Positions 15,528 to 24,212 are shown, counted from the first letter of the stretch. The stretch: DNA of 64,000 bases from Bradyrhizobium sp. CSA207 (GCF_029051685.1 NZ_JAACFT010000025.1:1-64000), one strand, 5' to 3'. Made by a program: numbers and translations. The notes: a model not told the origin generated them from the sequence alone.

Positions 15528-16508
15528 CTACGCCGTTGCCACTCCGCCTCCGGGATCCCGCAGCGGGGCTCCCAATGTTCGCGACGGGTGCTCTCCGAAC
15601 ATCGCGAAATAGTACTGTGAGAAGCGGCCGAGTTCGTAGAAGCCTTGCTGCATGGCCACTGATGCCACCGTGATCGTGCCTGGCGCGCTGTCGTGCAGAA
15701 TGGAATGGGTGGTGCACAGGCGCTTGTGCCGCAGGAAGGAAACCGGGCCAAGACCGAACACTTCATGAAAGGCGCGATGCAAGGTGCGACGCGATACTCC
15801 GAGCGCGGCACAGATCTCGGAAATGTGCACCGGGCGCGTACCGGCCTCGTCGAGATAATCCTCGACCCTGCGGATCAGCCGCCTTGCCGAGGGAAGCCAG
15901 CCGGTGTCGTCGGGCGGCAGGGACGACATCACATTGGCGGCCATGCATTCGACGATCGAGCGTTTCCAGAAATCGGCAGTCGACGGTGTCAGGCCGTCTT
16001 TGTGCATGCTCAGATGAGACGTGATTTGCATTAGGCGGCGCGAAGCAACCCCGCCAGTTGCGATATCAGCTCTGAAACGGCTGCGGCTGCGCCAGGTGTC
16101 GGGATCGCTCAGCCTTGCTTCCCCACCGAACAGCGACGCCACTTCATCGAGATCGAAGCGCATGGCCGCGTAAGCGGATGCGCCGTGAAAGACTCCGTCG
16201 TGCTCGAGCAGCGGCGGAATCACCAGCACGTCGTTGAGCTGCATGTCGAACGACCAATGGGCGACACGCTGCTCGGCCGCCAGCAGCATCCCAACGATCA
16301 GCTTGTCATCGCTGGATATTCGCTGCGTTCGCATGCCGACATTGAAGGTGCCGATGCTGAGCGAAAAATCGCCGATGCCGATATGGGATAAGGTGCCGCG
16401 CAGCCGCCCGCGGCCGAGTTGCATGACATCGACGTGAGAGCCATGAACCGCTTGGTGAAGGCCCTCGAAACCGTCAAGCTTCTGCGAATCAACAAGAAGC
16501 TGCCCCAT
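15528..16508 (-). CDS. AraC family transcriptional regulator
   Basis: Regulator of 326 residues. The N-terminal 200 residues form a ligand-sensing part of the type seen with AraC-binding-like domains. The C-terminal 100 carry the double helix-turn-helix: VHISEICAALGVSRRTLHRAF and, after the linker, the second HTH ending GRFSQYYFAMFGEHPS. It is transcribed divergently from the formylglycine-enzyme-like gene across a 490-base gap holding a perfect 10-bp inverted repeat. Control of that gene is plausible but inferred from position only. Confidence 0.9.
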   Translation of the reverse strand: MGQLLVDSQKLDGFEGLHQAVHGSHVDVMQLGRGRLRGTLSHIGIGDFSLSIGTFNVGMRTQRISSDDKLIVGMLLAAEQRVAHWSFDMQLNDVLVIPPLLEHDGVFHGASAYAAMRFDLDEVASLFGGEARLSDPDTWRSRSRFRADIATGGVASRRLMQITSHLSMHKDGLTPSTADFWKRSIVECMAANVMSSLPPDDTGWLPSARRLIRRVEDYLDEAGTRPVHISEICAALGVSRRTLHRAFHEVFGLGPVSFLRHKRLCTTHSILHDSAPGTITVASVAMQQGFYELGRFSQYYFAMFGEHPSRTLGAPLRDPGGGVATA

Positions 16509-16998
16509 AATCGTACTCTGTTACTGAAGCGCGACAATTCTGCGGCAGGCAGCACGAATGCCACGACAACGCGAAATAGGGAGCGAGCCGCTTTCGCGTT
16601 CTGAGGCAAACCATCATCGATTTTGGCGCGAACTATCGGCTGCATGCAGTGCGAATTTGCAACGTGCGTCATCAGGTCACCGCGCGTTGCATCGTGCTGG
16701 CACAAACTGCACATCACAGCCATCCAAACTTCGGATACGATTTTGCAATACAAGCGATATTTGGCAATGCGCTCCGCGGATCGCGGAGCGCGCGCAACAG
16801 AGTCCTGTTGCGTGCTCGAAGGCGTGCGCGCGAAGAGGAAGCGATGTTGACGCATGACATCGTCTACGTCTCTCCTATTCAGCGCCAAAAAAAGGGGGAC
16901 CGGGCGATGTGTCCAGCACATGAGGCGAGCTACCGTCATCGACATTTGAAGACCCCCGCGTCCTAGCACCGGGTGGAATGCGTATCGGAGTTTCCACC
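16509..16998. promoter_or_regulatory. divergent intergenic region with perfect inverted repeat
   Basis: No gene is convincing in this gap. The perfect inverted repeat GCGCTCCGCG (16769-16778) and CGCGGAGCGC (16782-16791), with a 3-base centre, could be an operator or an RNA hairpin. AT-richer bases around 16738-16765 just before it could hold a promoter. GGAG at 16987-16990 serves ATG 16999. Confidence 0.35.
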
Positions 16999-18018
16999 AT
17001 GCTGCGGGCCGATGTGGATCACTGCGAGTGGTTGCCGGACGATGCGAAGTCCGGCGAGATGATGTTCGTTCCCGGCGGCATCTTCCGGATGGGGTCCGAC
17101 CATCACTATCCGGAAGAAGCCCCGAGCCATCGTGTGTCCGTCGACGGCTTCTGGATCGATCGGACGCCGGTGACCAATCGGCAGTTCAAGGAATTCGCCG
17201 ACGCGACCGGTCACGTCACTGAGGCGCAGATCGTTCCGGACCCCAGGGATTATCCCGGCGCGTTCAGGGAAATGCTCTACGCCGCCTCGTTGGTGTTCTC
17301 GCCGCTGCCGCGCATCACCGATCTGTCCGACGGGAGCCAGTGGTGGACCTTCATGCGCGGCGCCGACTGGCGCCATCCCGATGGTCCCGGCAGCAATATC
17401 AAAGGCCTCGACGATCACCCCGTAGTCCACGTCTCCAATAGCGACGCGAAGGCCTATGCGCGCTGGGCCGGCAAGGACCTGCCGACCGAAGCAGAGTGGG
17501 AATTTGCCGCGCGCGGCGGCCTCGACGGCGAGGAGTTCGCGTGGGGCGATGCGCTGATGCCGAGCGGCAGGCACATGGCCAACCTCTGGCAGGGCAATTT
17601 CCCTGTCCAGAACCTCGGCGAGGATGGGTTCGAGCGTACCTCGCCGGTCATGGCTTTCCCGCCGAACGGCTACGGCCTGTACGACATGATCGGCAATGTC
17701 TGGGAGTGGACCTCGGACTGGTGGTCAGCCAAGCATGCTGCCGAGGCCGCAAAGCCCTGCTGCATCCCGAAAAATCCGCGCGGTGGCCGCGAGGAGGCGA
17801 GCTACGACCCCTGCCAGCCCGACATCAGGATCCCGCGCAAGGTCCTGAAGGGCGGCTCGCATCTCTGCGCCCCGAACTATTGCCGCCGCTACCGTCCCGC
17901 CGCGCGCCACGCCGAACCGGTCGATACGTCGACGAGCCATGTCGGATTCCGCTGCGTCATGCGCGAACCGTTGCCACTCGTGGCGAACGGGAAGGACGCG
18001 CCAACGTCGGAGTATTAG
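16999..18018 (+). CDS. formylglycine-generating enzyme (SUMF1) family protein
   Basis: Protein of 339 residues. The family hallmarks run in order: MVFVPGG-like start (MMFVPGGIFRMGSDHHYPEE), FWIDRTPVTNRQFKEF, PVVHVSNSDAKAYARWAGK, LPTEAEWEFAARGG, NVWEWTSDWW, and the end VLKGGSHLCAPNYCRRYRPA. Both active-site cysteines of true formylglycine-generating enzymes are present, spaced C-x4-C. It should therefore be able to oxidise a cysteine in sulfatases to formylglycine, using copper. No sulfatase gene lies in this window, so the client is elsewhere or different. ATG 16999 is preferred over 16978 because of its GGAG site. Confidence 0.9.
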   Translation: MLRADVDHCEWLPDDAKSGEMMFVPGGIFRMGSDHHYPEEAPSHRVSVDGFWIDRTPVTNRQFKEFADATGHVTEAQIVPDPRDYPGAFREMLYAASLVFSPLPRITDLSDGSQWWTFMRGADWRHPDGPGSNIKGLDDHPVVHVSNSDAKAYARWAGKDLPTEAEWEFAARGGLDGEEFAWGDALMPSGRHMANLWQGNFPVQNLGEDGFERTSPVMAFPPNGYGLYDMIGNVWEWTSDWWSAKHAAEAAKPCCIPKNPRGGREEASYDPCQPDIRIPRKVLKGGSHLCAPNYCRRYRPAARHAEPVDTSTSHVGFRCVMREPLPLVANGKDAPTSEY

Positions 18019-18412
18019 TTGAGGAGCGAGTGGAGATGACAACAACCCGTCGCGGTCACGCGCAGCGAATCCCTTGTCGATGACGTCCGCCTGATGTCGA
18101 TCTCAGGATCGTCCGTCCCGCAAGCGGCGCGCAGGTGACATTTTGCCGGATTTTCCGAAGTTGCCAAACTACCCCTGTTTTGCCCGACGAGTCAAAGACG
18201 GCATCGTCACACGACATAAGTCGTTGATTCCGCTGGTGTCGGCTACTGTGCATGGGGTTGTTTTCGACTTTTGGGTTTGGCGCTCATGGGAAGACCTTAG
18301 GTCCGAATTCGCGCCCAATAAGATGCTGATCGCTCAGCTCTTTCTGCGGGACCCAAATGCACCTTTGGGTGCATGGCGCGGAACTTATCCGGTGCGCCCG
18401 CGTTGGCTCTGC
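18019..18412. other. gene-free stretch, degenerate repeat-like sequence
   Basis: No convincing gene. The stretch CCCTGTTTTGCCCGACGAGT around 18173-18192 resembles an intergenic motif I recall in many copies in Bradyrhizobium (TTTTGCCCGACGGGTCAA). A TTG-started frame runs through it from 18143 into the next gene, but the protein it would add has no family resemblance. Confidence 0.35.
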
Positions 18413-18601
18413 ATGACTGAGGACCTCTCCTTCCGACGCAAACCCCTGACCCCCGAGCAGCGCCAGGCGCGTGATGCGACACGCCGGATCGAGGCGGAAA
18501 AGGCCATGCGCGATCATGAGGAGGCGCAGAAGGCGTTTTACGCCAATCGCGAGCGTTTGAGAGCCGAGCGGCTGGCGCGCGAAGCGCGCGGCAAGGGCTG
18601 A
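18413..18601 (+). CDS. small coiled-coil hypothetical protein
   Basis: A 62-residue highly charged helical protein: LSFRRKPLTPEQRQARDATR, then a heptad-like Glu/Arg/Lys region to the end. I recall similar short proteins in Bradyrhizobium starting around SFRRPPLTPEQ. The start is uncertain: ATG 18413 fits the conserved region, and earlier in-frame starts (18320, or TTG 18143) run into repeat-like DNA. Function unknown. Confidence 0.5.
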   Translation: MTEDLSFRRKPLTPEQRQARDATRRIEAEKAMRDHEEAQKAFYANRERLRAERLAREARGKG

Positions 18602-18610
18602 TCGGCGCTC

Positions 18611-18838
18611 CTACGACCGGGCGCCAACCCGCCATGCGAGTGGCGCTCGCTTGAGCGCCTGAACGGCGCTCGCGAATGCGCCGCGCGGCGGCGATCGCGC
18701 TTCGATCGCTTCAGCCGCGGCGCGGCAATCGTCGGCCACCTTCAAGAGGCCGGTCCGCGCAAGGTCCATGGTTGAGAGCGCCGCCTGCTCCAGGCAGAGC
18801 CGCTCAAGCCGTCGAAATTCCCGCAAGTCTCTGTTCAT
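18611..18838 (-). CDS. small hypothetical helical protein, 75 residues
   Basis: Begins MNRDLREFRRLERLCLEQAA and continues with KVADDCRAAAEAIEA, a pattern found in several short Bradyrhizobium proteins (LREFRRLExLCxEQA). Probably a soluble helical bundle. It is convergent with the 62-residue gene, nine bases apart. Function unknown. The 270-base gap to the next gene (18839-19111) shows nothing clear. Confidence 0.6.
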   Translation of the reverse strand: MNRDLREFRRLERLCLEQAALSTMDLARTGLLKVADDCRAAAEAIEARSPPRGAFASAVQALKRAPLAWRVGARS

Positions 18839-19111
18839 GCGTCGGCCTCGATATCCCCAAGCGCCATGCGGCCGTGAGTCTCGTTAACAAACGGTAAACA
18901 AGCCAGCATAGCCGATCAGGCTGGTCCGGACCTGACGCCTGCGATCGGCGCCGCCACCGCGCCAGCTCTAAGCGGGCGGCATCGGCGCGAAGGCTTGACG
19001 GCGTTTGCCTTCCGCCGGAAGCTTCGAATGATCTTCAATTGACGAGAACCCCGGAGACGTTCGCTTCCAGCAAGTCCGATCCCCATCAGCGCAAACGCAT
19101 TGGAGCTGACC

Positions 19112-19429
19112 ATGACCACGTTCGACAAGCGCGAGCAGGGCTTTGAGGCCAAATTCGCCCACGACGAGGAGCTCCTGTTCAAGGCCACGGCGCGGTCCAA
19201 CAAGCTGCTCGGGCTCTGGGCCGCGGCGCAGCTCGGGCTCAACGGCGATGCCGCGGCAGGCTATGCCACGGCGCTGGTGACGGACAATCTGGAGGGGCAG
19301 ACGGTCAACGATATCCTGGGCAGGGTGGCACGCGATCTTGCCGGCAAGGGCGTATCGCGCGAGCAGGTCGCCCACAAGCTCCAGGAGTGCCTGCACCAGG
19401 CTGAGCAGCAGCTCGAGGCAAACAGGTAA
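19112..19429 (+). CDS. DUF1476 / F1-ATPase inhibitor zeta family
   Basis: Protein of 105 residues beginning MTTFDKREQGFEAKFAHDEE, the diagnostic start of DUF1476. In Paracoccus this family (zeta subunit) binds the F1 part of ATP synthase and blocks ATP hydrolysis, acting like mitochondrial IF1. The four-helix segment KLLGLWAAAQLGLNGDAA and a final LQECLHQAEQQLEA match the family. ATG 19112 is chosen over 19100 because the family begins there; GGAGCTGACC precedes it. Confidence 0.9.
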   Translation: MTTFDKREQGFEAKFAHDEELLFKATARSNKLLGLWAAAQLGLNGDAAAGYATALVTDNLEGQTVNDILGRVARDLAGKGVSREQVAHKLQECLHQAEQQLEANR

Positions 19430-19616
19430 GGGGCGGTCCGACTTATTCAGCCTGCTTGCGCATGCATCCTCGCATCGAGATGGTCTCGCACTCATGTAAC
19501 TCGACAAGATGGCTGGCGGAAGCCGCGACGATGCCTGTCGTCACATGTGGATTCTCGAGCCCCGTGCTATCGTGGCCAACCAGCGCCGCGCAACGGTGCG
19601 GATCGGAGGGTAGGCA

Positions 19617-19919
19617 GTGTCCTGCGGCAGCTTTGGCAGAGGTCTTGACAGAGGACTTGGCAAGGTCGCGCTCGGCGCCGTGATGGTCTTTGGCGCAGGC
19701 CTCGCGGAGGTGTCGGCGCTGCCTCTGACGCCGTTTCGCGACGAGGCGCAGGCGCAGCGCTATTGCGCGGGCGACAAGGTGGTGTGGCTGGATTTCAGGA
19801 AGGGCCTCTACTACGCCAAGGGGCAGAAGCGCTACGGCCAGGGTTTTGATGGCAGCTTCGTCTGCCTGAACGAAGCCCGCGACAGCCTCTATCGCCGCTC
19901 GCTGCTGGGCTTGCGCTGA
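19617..19919 (+). CDS. small exported conserved hypothetical
   Basis: A GTG start with GGAGGG ten bases upstream gives 100 residues. A hydrophobic N-terminal stretch (KVALGAVMVFGAGLAEVSA) looks like a signal peptide. The mature part RDEAQAQRYCAGDKVVWLDF and GSFVCLNEARDSLYR carries two cysteines that may form a disulfide. It resembles short periplasmic proteins of Rhizobiales with the CPxDxVVWxN pattern. Function unknown. Confidence 0.65.
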   Translation: MSCGSFGRGLDRGLGKVALGAVMVFGAGLAEVSALPLTPFRDEAQAQRYCAGDKVVWLDFRKGLYYAKGQKRYGQGFDGSFVCLNEARDSLYRRSLLGLR

Positions 19920-19959
19920 ACGACGCGACGCGTGGCCTGAGCCCCGAGGAAAGTCCCGG

Positions 19960-20088
19960 CTATTTCTGGCCCGGCAACTTCACCGGTATGTGCGCGGCGG
20001 TGCTGATGACCCGGGGACTTCCGTCCGGATAGGTGCGGTCGCTGCGGATCAGCGATTCCAGGACCAGGAAAAATTTCTCGGCAAGCAT
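19960..20088 (-). CDS. 42-residue conserved small protein
   Basis: Begins MLAEKFFLVLESLIRSDRTY and ends with a strand-like, positively charged segment (HIPVKLPGQK). GAGGG lies eight bases before ATG 20088. I recall this family (MLAExFFLxLExLI..YPDGSxxVxS) as very common and multicopy in Bradyrhizobium, function unknown. It was too short for the usual length cut-off. Confidence 0.6.
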   Translation of the reverse strand: MLAEKFFLVLESLIRSDRTYPDGSPRVISTAAHIPVKLPGQK

Positions 20089-20244
20089 TTGCGTCACCCT
20101 CGTTGGTGATGGCCTCTTGAAATGAGTCGAGGCGACGGGGGCGGAAATTCAATCAACTAAACGGGAACAGGGTCGTCTGGGGCAAACGCGCCGGTTGCGT
20201 TGCGGTGTGGCTGTCGTCTGAAAGCAGGGGAGTGTCGTTGGTGC

Positions 20245-20343
20245 TCAGCCGAAGGCGAGTGCCACGAGGCTCGAGCAGAGCAGGACCAAGCCGCCGGCGG
20301 TCAATGCCAGAAAGCCATCGGATACGAAATCATGGTTGCGCAT
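20245..20343 (-). CDS. 32-residue membrane peptide
   Basis: Begins MRNHDFVSDGFLALTAGG and is a single hydrophobic helix to its end (LVLLCSSLVALAFG). AGGTG lies six bases upstream of the ATG. The short polar start followed by one helix suggests an inner-membrane small protein. It sits 104 bases downstream of the 29-residue gene on the same strand. Confidence 0.5.
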   Translation of the reverse strand: MRNHDFVSDGFLALTAGGLVLLCSSLVALAFG

Positions 20344-20447
20344 GGAACACCTGCCGCTCTCGTTTTCGATGCTCGATCGGATCGAATAAAAAATGTCCGA
20401 ACGCGCCGCCTTGAAAGAGGTGATGCAATGTCTCCCGCGCGAGCGCC

Positions 20448-20537
20448 TCAGGCCCTCGTGCGGTAACCTTCAAACGCATGGGCCAGGAAGATCCCCGCGC
20501 TTACCAGACCCATCAGTGCCGAAACCGTCTCGATCAT
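20448..20537 (-). CDS. 29-residue conserved small membrane protein
   Basis: Begins MIETVSALMGLVSAGIFLAH and ends with a short charged tail. I recall nearly identical peptides in many Bradyrhizobium genomes, which is the main support for it being a gene. One hydrophobic segment spans most of it. Function unknown. Confidence 0.6.
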   Translation of the reverse strand: MIETVSALMGLVSAGIFLAHAFEGYRTRA

Positions 20538-20902
20538 CGTGAAATTCCATTCCGCCCCTGCACGCGAGAGAACGCGTGCGGCCTTGCACAGTCAAAAGAA
20601 TTCCAGTGAAGGCCGCGACAATGGGGCTGGAGTGAGGATTCGGTGCAACAGCCGGTTCAGGAGTGGCACGGAGAATGCCGCCGCGAAGGCGCCCGCGATC
20701 CGTAGATAAACGGGGAAGGGCCAACGTCCCGTTTACCATCCCGGCGCGAACCTCGCGCGCTCCCCATTTCCGCCGTGTTCGGGTTGCGATATCGTGGCGA
20801 CTTCCGGCGCGGTGGTGGGCCGCCTCGGAAACGGGACCGGAAGGCGCTTCCCGCAGCCAACGCGGGTTGGGTAAGTCTCCGGCGAGATGGTATTTGGGGC
20901 GA
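20538..20902. other. gene-free stretch upstream of rlpA
   Basis: No gene recognised. It should hold the promoters for the minus-strand 29-residue gene and for rlpA. The open frame running through it on the plus strand is low-complexity Arg/Pro-rich and is a GC artefact. Confidence 0.4.
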
Positions 20903-21841
20903 ATGGGGATCCGACGGTCAGATTCGGTTTTGCGGGCCGCGCGCGGCGTTGCGGCGGCCGCGACCTGCCTCGCGCTCGCCAATTGCGCCTCGTCGGGCAA
21001 GTTCGCCAGCCGCGTCGATCCGAAATACGGCGTCTCCTCGAGCCCGCGGGTCGTGGCCCTGGGTGATCCCGTCCCGAAAGGCGGCGGCACCTATCGCATC
21101 GGCAGACCCTATGTGGTGGCGGGCCGGACCTACGTGCCCGAGGAGGACGCCAACTACCGTGCCGAGGGCATGGCGTCCTGGTACGGCGATGATTTCCACG
21201 GCCGCCTGACCGCCAATGGCGAAGTGTTCGACATGACCTCGCTGACGGCGGCGCATCCGACCCTGCCGATGCCATGCTACGCGCGGGTGACCAATGTTTC
21301 GAACGGCAAGTCGCTGATCGTCCGCGTCAATGACCGTGGCCCCTATCACGGCAACCGGCTCATCGACGTTTCGAACAAGGCCGCTGAACTGCTTGAATTC
21401 AAAGGCAATGGCGTCGCCAGGGTCCGTGTCGAATATGTCGGCCGGGCGCCCCTGGAAGGCTCCGACGACCGCCAGCTCATGGCGACCTTGCGCACCGGCG
21501 TTCCGGCGCCGAGCCCCTCCATGGTTCGCGTCGCCGCGGCAAGACCGTTCGTGCCGGAGCTTGCGTCCCCGGGACGGGGAGCAATCCGCGGCGAAGTTCC
21601 GATGCCGGAGGGGCGGCCCTACAACCTCGGCAACAGTTCTGCCGATGTCGCCTCGATCGGTGCAACCTCGGAGATGTCGGCCTCGAGCCGCGGCCGGGGC
21701 CGGGCGCTCCAGAACGCCCGCGCGGTGTCCTATTACGAGGATGGCCGCTACGCGACCGAGGGCGCTCCGTCCTCCGCCTATGTCTCCGACGGAGGCGCCG
21801 CCGAGGCTCGCGGCATCCTGAGCGGCCGCGGCCTGTACTAG
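20903..21841 (+). CDS. rlpA: RlpA-like septal lytic transglycosylase lipoprotein
   Basis: Protein of 312 residues. A lipoprotein signal ends at LALANC, placing the lipidated cysteine at residue 28. The double-psi beta-barrel of RlpA follows: GMASWYGDDFHGRLTANGE, FDMTSLTAAHPTLPMP and the catalytic-site block VRVNDRGPYHGNRLIDVS. RlpA acts on denuded peptidoglycan at the septum and cell poles. The C-terminal 120 residues are low-complexity and lack a recognisable SPOR domain. ATG 20903 gives the lipobox; an earlier start does not. Its stop overlaps the convergent hydrolase gene by four bases (CTAG). Confidence 0.9.
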   Translation: MGIRRSDSVLRAARGVAAAATCLALANCASSGKFASRVDPKYGVSSSPRVVALGDPVPKGGGTYRIGRPYVVAGRTYVPEEDANYRAEGMASWYGDDFHGRLTANGEVFDMTSLTAAHPTLPMPCYARVTNVSNGKSLIVRVNDRGPYHGNRLIDVSNKAAELLEFKGNGVARVRVEYVGRAPLEGSDDRQLMATLRTGVPAPSPSMVRVAAARPFVPELASPGRGAIRGEVPMPEGRPYNLGNSSADVASIGATSEMSASSRGRGRALQNARAVSYYEDGRYATEGAPSSAYVSDGGAAEARGILSGRGLY

Positions 21842-22794
21842 CGCGACGATGCCTCGCGCAGGAACGTGAGCAGCGCGTCGTTCACCTCGTCGGGCCGCTC
21901 CTGCTGCACCCAATGGCCGGCGCCCTCGATGATCAGCTTCCGTGTGAGGTTGGGTAGCACGCGCTCCAGCTCGTTGAGGCGCTTGGCGCCGATCAGGCCG
22001 GTGATGACGGCGTCCTTGGAGCCGGCGATGAAGAGGGAGGGCTGGTGGAGCTGCGCATCCTGCCAGGGCGCCGTCAGCTCCCAGTTGCGGTCGATGTTGC
22101 GATACCAGTTCAGCCCGCCGCGAAAGCCCGATTTGCGGAAGCTCTCGGTGAAATAGGCCAGATCGGTCTCGCTCAGCCAGCCCGGCAGCGGCTCCTCGGA
22201 GGTCCCATGGCTGAGGAAGCCTTTGCCTTCCTGCACGAACATCGCGGCGCTGGGATCGGCAAGTCCGCGTCCGCCGAGCACGATGCGCATGGTGCGGGCG
22301 ACGTCACGCTCGAGCTCGGCTTCGGCGACCCCGGGTGTCTGGAAATACTGCCAGTAGAAGTTGGTGACACCACCCTGGCGCAGCAGGTCGAGCGGCTTGC
22401 CGCGGCCGCGGAACGGCGGCGGCACGCTCAGGCCCGCGACCGCCGTGAAGATGTCGGGCCGGAACAGTGCCGCATGCCACGCGACCGGCGCACCCCAGTC
22501 GTGGCCGACCACCATGGCCTTGCTCTCGCCGAGCGCCTGCACCAAGCCGACCACGTCCCCGACGGTGTCGAAGATCGAGTAGGCGGCGACATCAGGCGGC
22601 GCCGCGCTCTGGCCATAGCCGCGCATGTCGGGAGCGACGACGTGAAAGCCGGCAGCTGCGAGCGCCGGGATCTGATGCCGCCAGGAATAGGAGAGTTCCG
22701 GCCAGCCATGGCAGAGCACCACCAGCGGTCCCTGTCCGGCTTCGCGGATGAACAGGTCGATCCCGTTGGCCTTGATCACGCGGGTGGAGGACAT
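21838..22794 (-). CDS. alpha/beta hydrolase, epoxide hydrolase-like
   Basis: Protein of 318 residues of the soluble epoxide hydrolase branch. The oxyanion motif HGWPE occurs near residue 29, then APDMRGYGQS, the nucleophile elbow VVGHDWGAPVAW (Asp 99) and the final histidine in GAGHWVQQERP. Asp in place of Ser at the elbow fits epoxide hydrolase or haloalkane dehalogenase chemistry; the HGxP motif favours epoxide hydrolase. ATG 22794 is used because the domain begins there. It stands alone, convergent with rlpA and divergent from the carboxypeptidase gene. Confidence 0.85.
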   Translation of the reverse strand: MSSTRVIKANGIDLFIREAGQGPLVVLCHGWPELSYSWRHQIPALAAAGFHVVAPDMRGYGQSAAPPDVAAYSIFDTVGDVVGLVQALGESKAMVVGHDWGAPVAWHAALFRPDIFTAVAGLSVPPPFRGRGKPLDLLRQGGVTNFYWQYFQTPGVAEAELERDVARTMRIVLGGRGLADPSAAMFVQEGKGFLSHGTSEEPLPGWLSETDLAYFTESFRKSGFRGGLNWYRNIDRNWELTAPWQDAQLHQPSLFIAGSKDAVITGLIGAKRLNELERVLPNLTRKLIIEGAGHWVQQERPDEVNDALLTFLREASSR

Positions 22795-22947
22795 CGCTTT
22801 TCCGCCTTGTTTCAGGGGTTTGGTCGCGAAACATGAGGTGGCACGATAGGGGCGCGACGAGAATCGTGCAATCTCACGGACAAGCGGCCAACCTCGTGTT
22901 GTTCGCACGGGTTCCAACTGTTAGAACGCCGCTCTCAGGGCTTGGCC

Positions 22948-24210
22948 ATGGCATGTCGTGTTTCTTCGCTTCGTCGCCCCCGGCTCACGGCTGGAGCGCT
23001 GGCGCGCGGGCTGCTCGCGGCGGTTCTGATGGCGAGCATCGGCTGGGGCGGGGTGCTCCAGGCCGCCAACCAGAGCGTCCAGGGCGCCAAGAAAGCGGAC
23101 GAGTCCGGCTTTGACGGAGATGCCCCCACCGCGATCCTGATCGAGGCTTCCAGCGGCAGCGTGCTGTTCGAGAAGAACGCCGACGAGCTGCGCGCGCCAT
23201 CCAGCATGATGAAGCTGATGACGGCGGAGGTCGTCTTCAACGCCATCAAGAAAGGCGACATCAAGCCCACCGACGAGTACCGGATCAGCGAGAACGCCTG
23301 GCGCAAGGGCGGGGCGCCCTCGGGCGGCTCGACCATGTTTGCCGCCATCAACAGCAAGGTCTCCGTCGACGATCTCCTGCATGGCGCGATCATCCAGAGC
23401 GGCAACGACGCCTGCATTGCGCTCGCCGAAGGCATCGCCGGCAACGAGCGGATCTTTGCCGCCGACTTCATGACCAAGCGCGCCCGCGAGCTCGGCATGA
23501 CCAAGTCGACCTTCGGCAACTCCAACGGTTTGCCCGATCCCGGCAACAAGATGACGGTGCGCGAGCTCGCCATCCTCGCCCGCCACATCATCCTGGACTT
23601 TCCGGAGTTCTACAAACTGTTCGGCGAGAAGGAGTACACGTGGAACAAGATCCGCCAGCCCAACCGCAATCCGCTGCTCAATTCGATGGAAGGCGCCGAC
23701 GGCCTCAAGACCGGCTACACCAAGGAGGGCGGCTACGGCATGGTCGGCTCGGCCGTGCAGAACGGCACGCGGCTGATCGTCGTCGTCAACGGGCTGGAAG
23801 ACCCGGAGGATCGCGCCACCGAAGCCAAGAAGATGCTGGAATGGGGCTTTCGCAATTTCGAGACCCGCACGCTGATCGCGGCCGACCAGCCCGTCGGCTA
23901 CGCAAAGGTCTTTGGCGGGGAGAGCCGTTCGGTGAAACTCGTCGCCAAGACGCCCGTGAAGGTGATGGTGCACAAGAACGGCAGCGACAAGCTGATCGCG
24001 CGCGTCGTCTATAGCGGCCCGGTGCGCGCGCCGGTCGAGGCCGGTCAGAAGGTCGGCGTGGTGCGGGTCTGGCGCAGCGGCAACATCGCGGTGGAGACGC
24101 CGGTCTATGCGGCCGAGGCGATCGGCACCGGTTCGACCATGCGCCGTGCGATCGACGGCGCCAGCGAGCTCGTGATCGGCATGTTCCGCGCGGGCGCCGA
24201 GAAGCTCTGA
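22948..24210 (+). CDS. D-alanyl-D-alanine carboxypeptidase (peptidase S11)
   Basis: Penicillin-binding protein of 420 residues, DacA/DacC/DacF family. A signal peptide lies in the first 40 residues. The active-site motifs are SMMKL (SxxK), SGN (in IIQSGNDACIALAEG) and KTG (in DGLKTGYTKEGGYGM). The C-terminal PBP5-like domain follows (VKLVAKTPVKVMV). It trims the terminal D-Ala from peptidoglycan pentapeptides in the periplasm. ATG 22948 is preferred to TTG 22942. It begins a run of closely spaced genes with tmk and holB. Confidence 0.93.
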   Translation: MACRVSSLRRPRLTAGALARGLLAAVLMASIGWGGVLQAANQSVQGAKKADESGFDGDAPTAILIEASSGSVLFEKNADELRAPSSMMKLMTAEVVFNAIKKGDIKPTDEYRISENAWRKGGAPSGGSTMFAAINSKVSVDDLLHGAIIQSGNDACIALAEGIAGNERIFAADFMTKRARELGMTKSTFGNSNGLPDPGNKMTVRELAILARHIILDFPEFYKLFGEKEYTWNKIRQPNRNPLLNSMEGADGLKTGYTKEGGYGMVGSAVQNGTRLIVVVNGLEDPEDRATEAKKMLEWGFRNFETRTLIAADQPVGYAKVFGGESRSVKLVAKTPVKVMVHKNGSDKLIARVVYSGPVRAPVEAGQKVGVVRVWRSGNIAVETPVYAAEAIGTGSTMRRAIDGASELVIGMFRAGAEKL

Positions 24211-24212
24211 TC

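Noticed and set aside
16298..16969. Minus-strand frame of 223 codons overlapping the AraC gene start
   Set aside because: Overlaps the regulator in another frame and shows no family resemblance; the AraC frame is certain.
19329..19350. Sigma-54-like TGGCACG...TTGC match
   Set aside because: Spacing is one base too long and it lies inside the DUF1476 gene.
19443..19544. Minus-strand 33-codon frame with a GTG start (contains HECETISMRGCMRKQ)
   Set aside because: Composition is coding-like, but there is no ribosome site and I could not tie it to a known family; kept only as a possibility.
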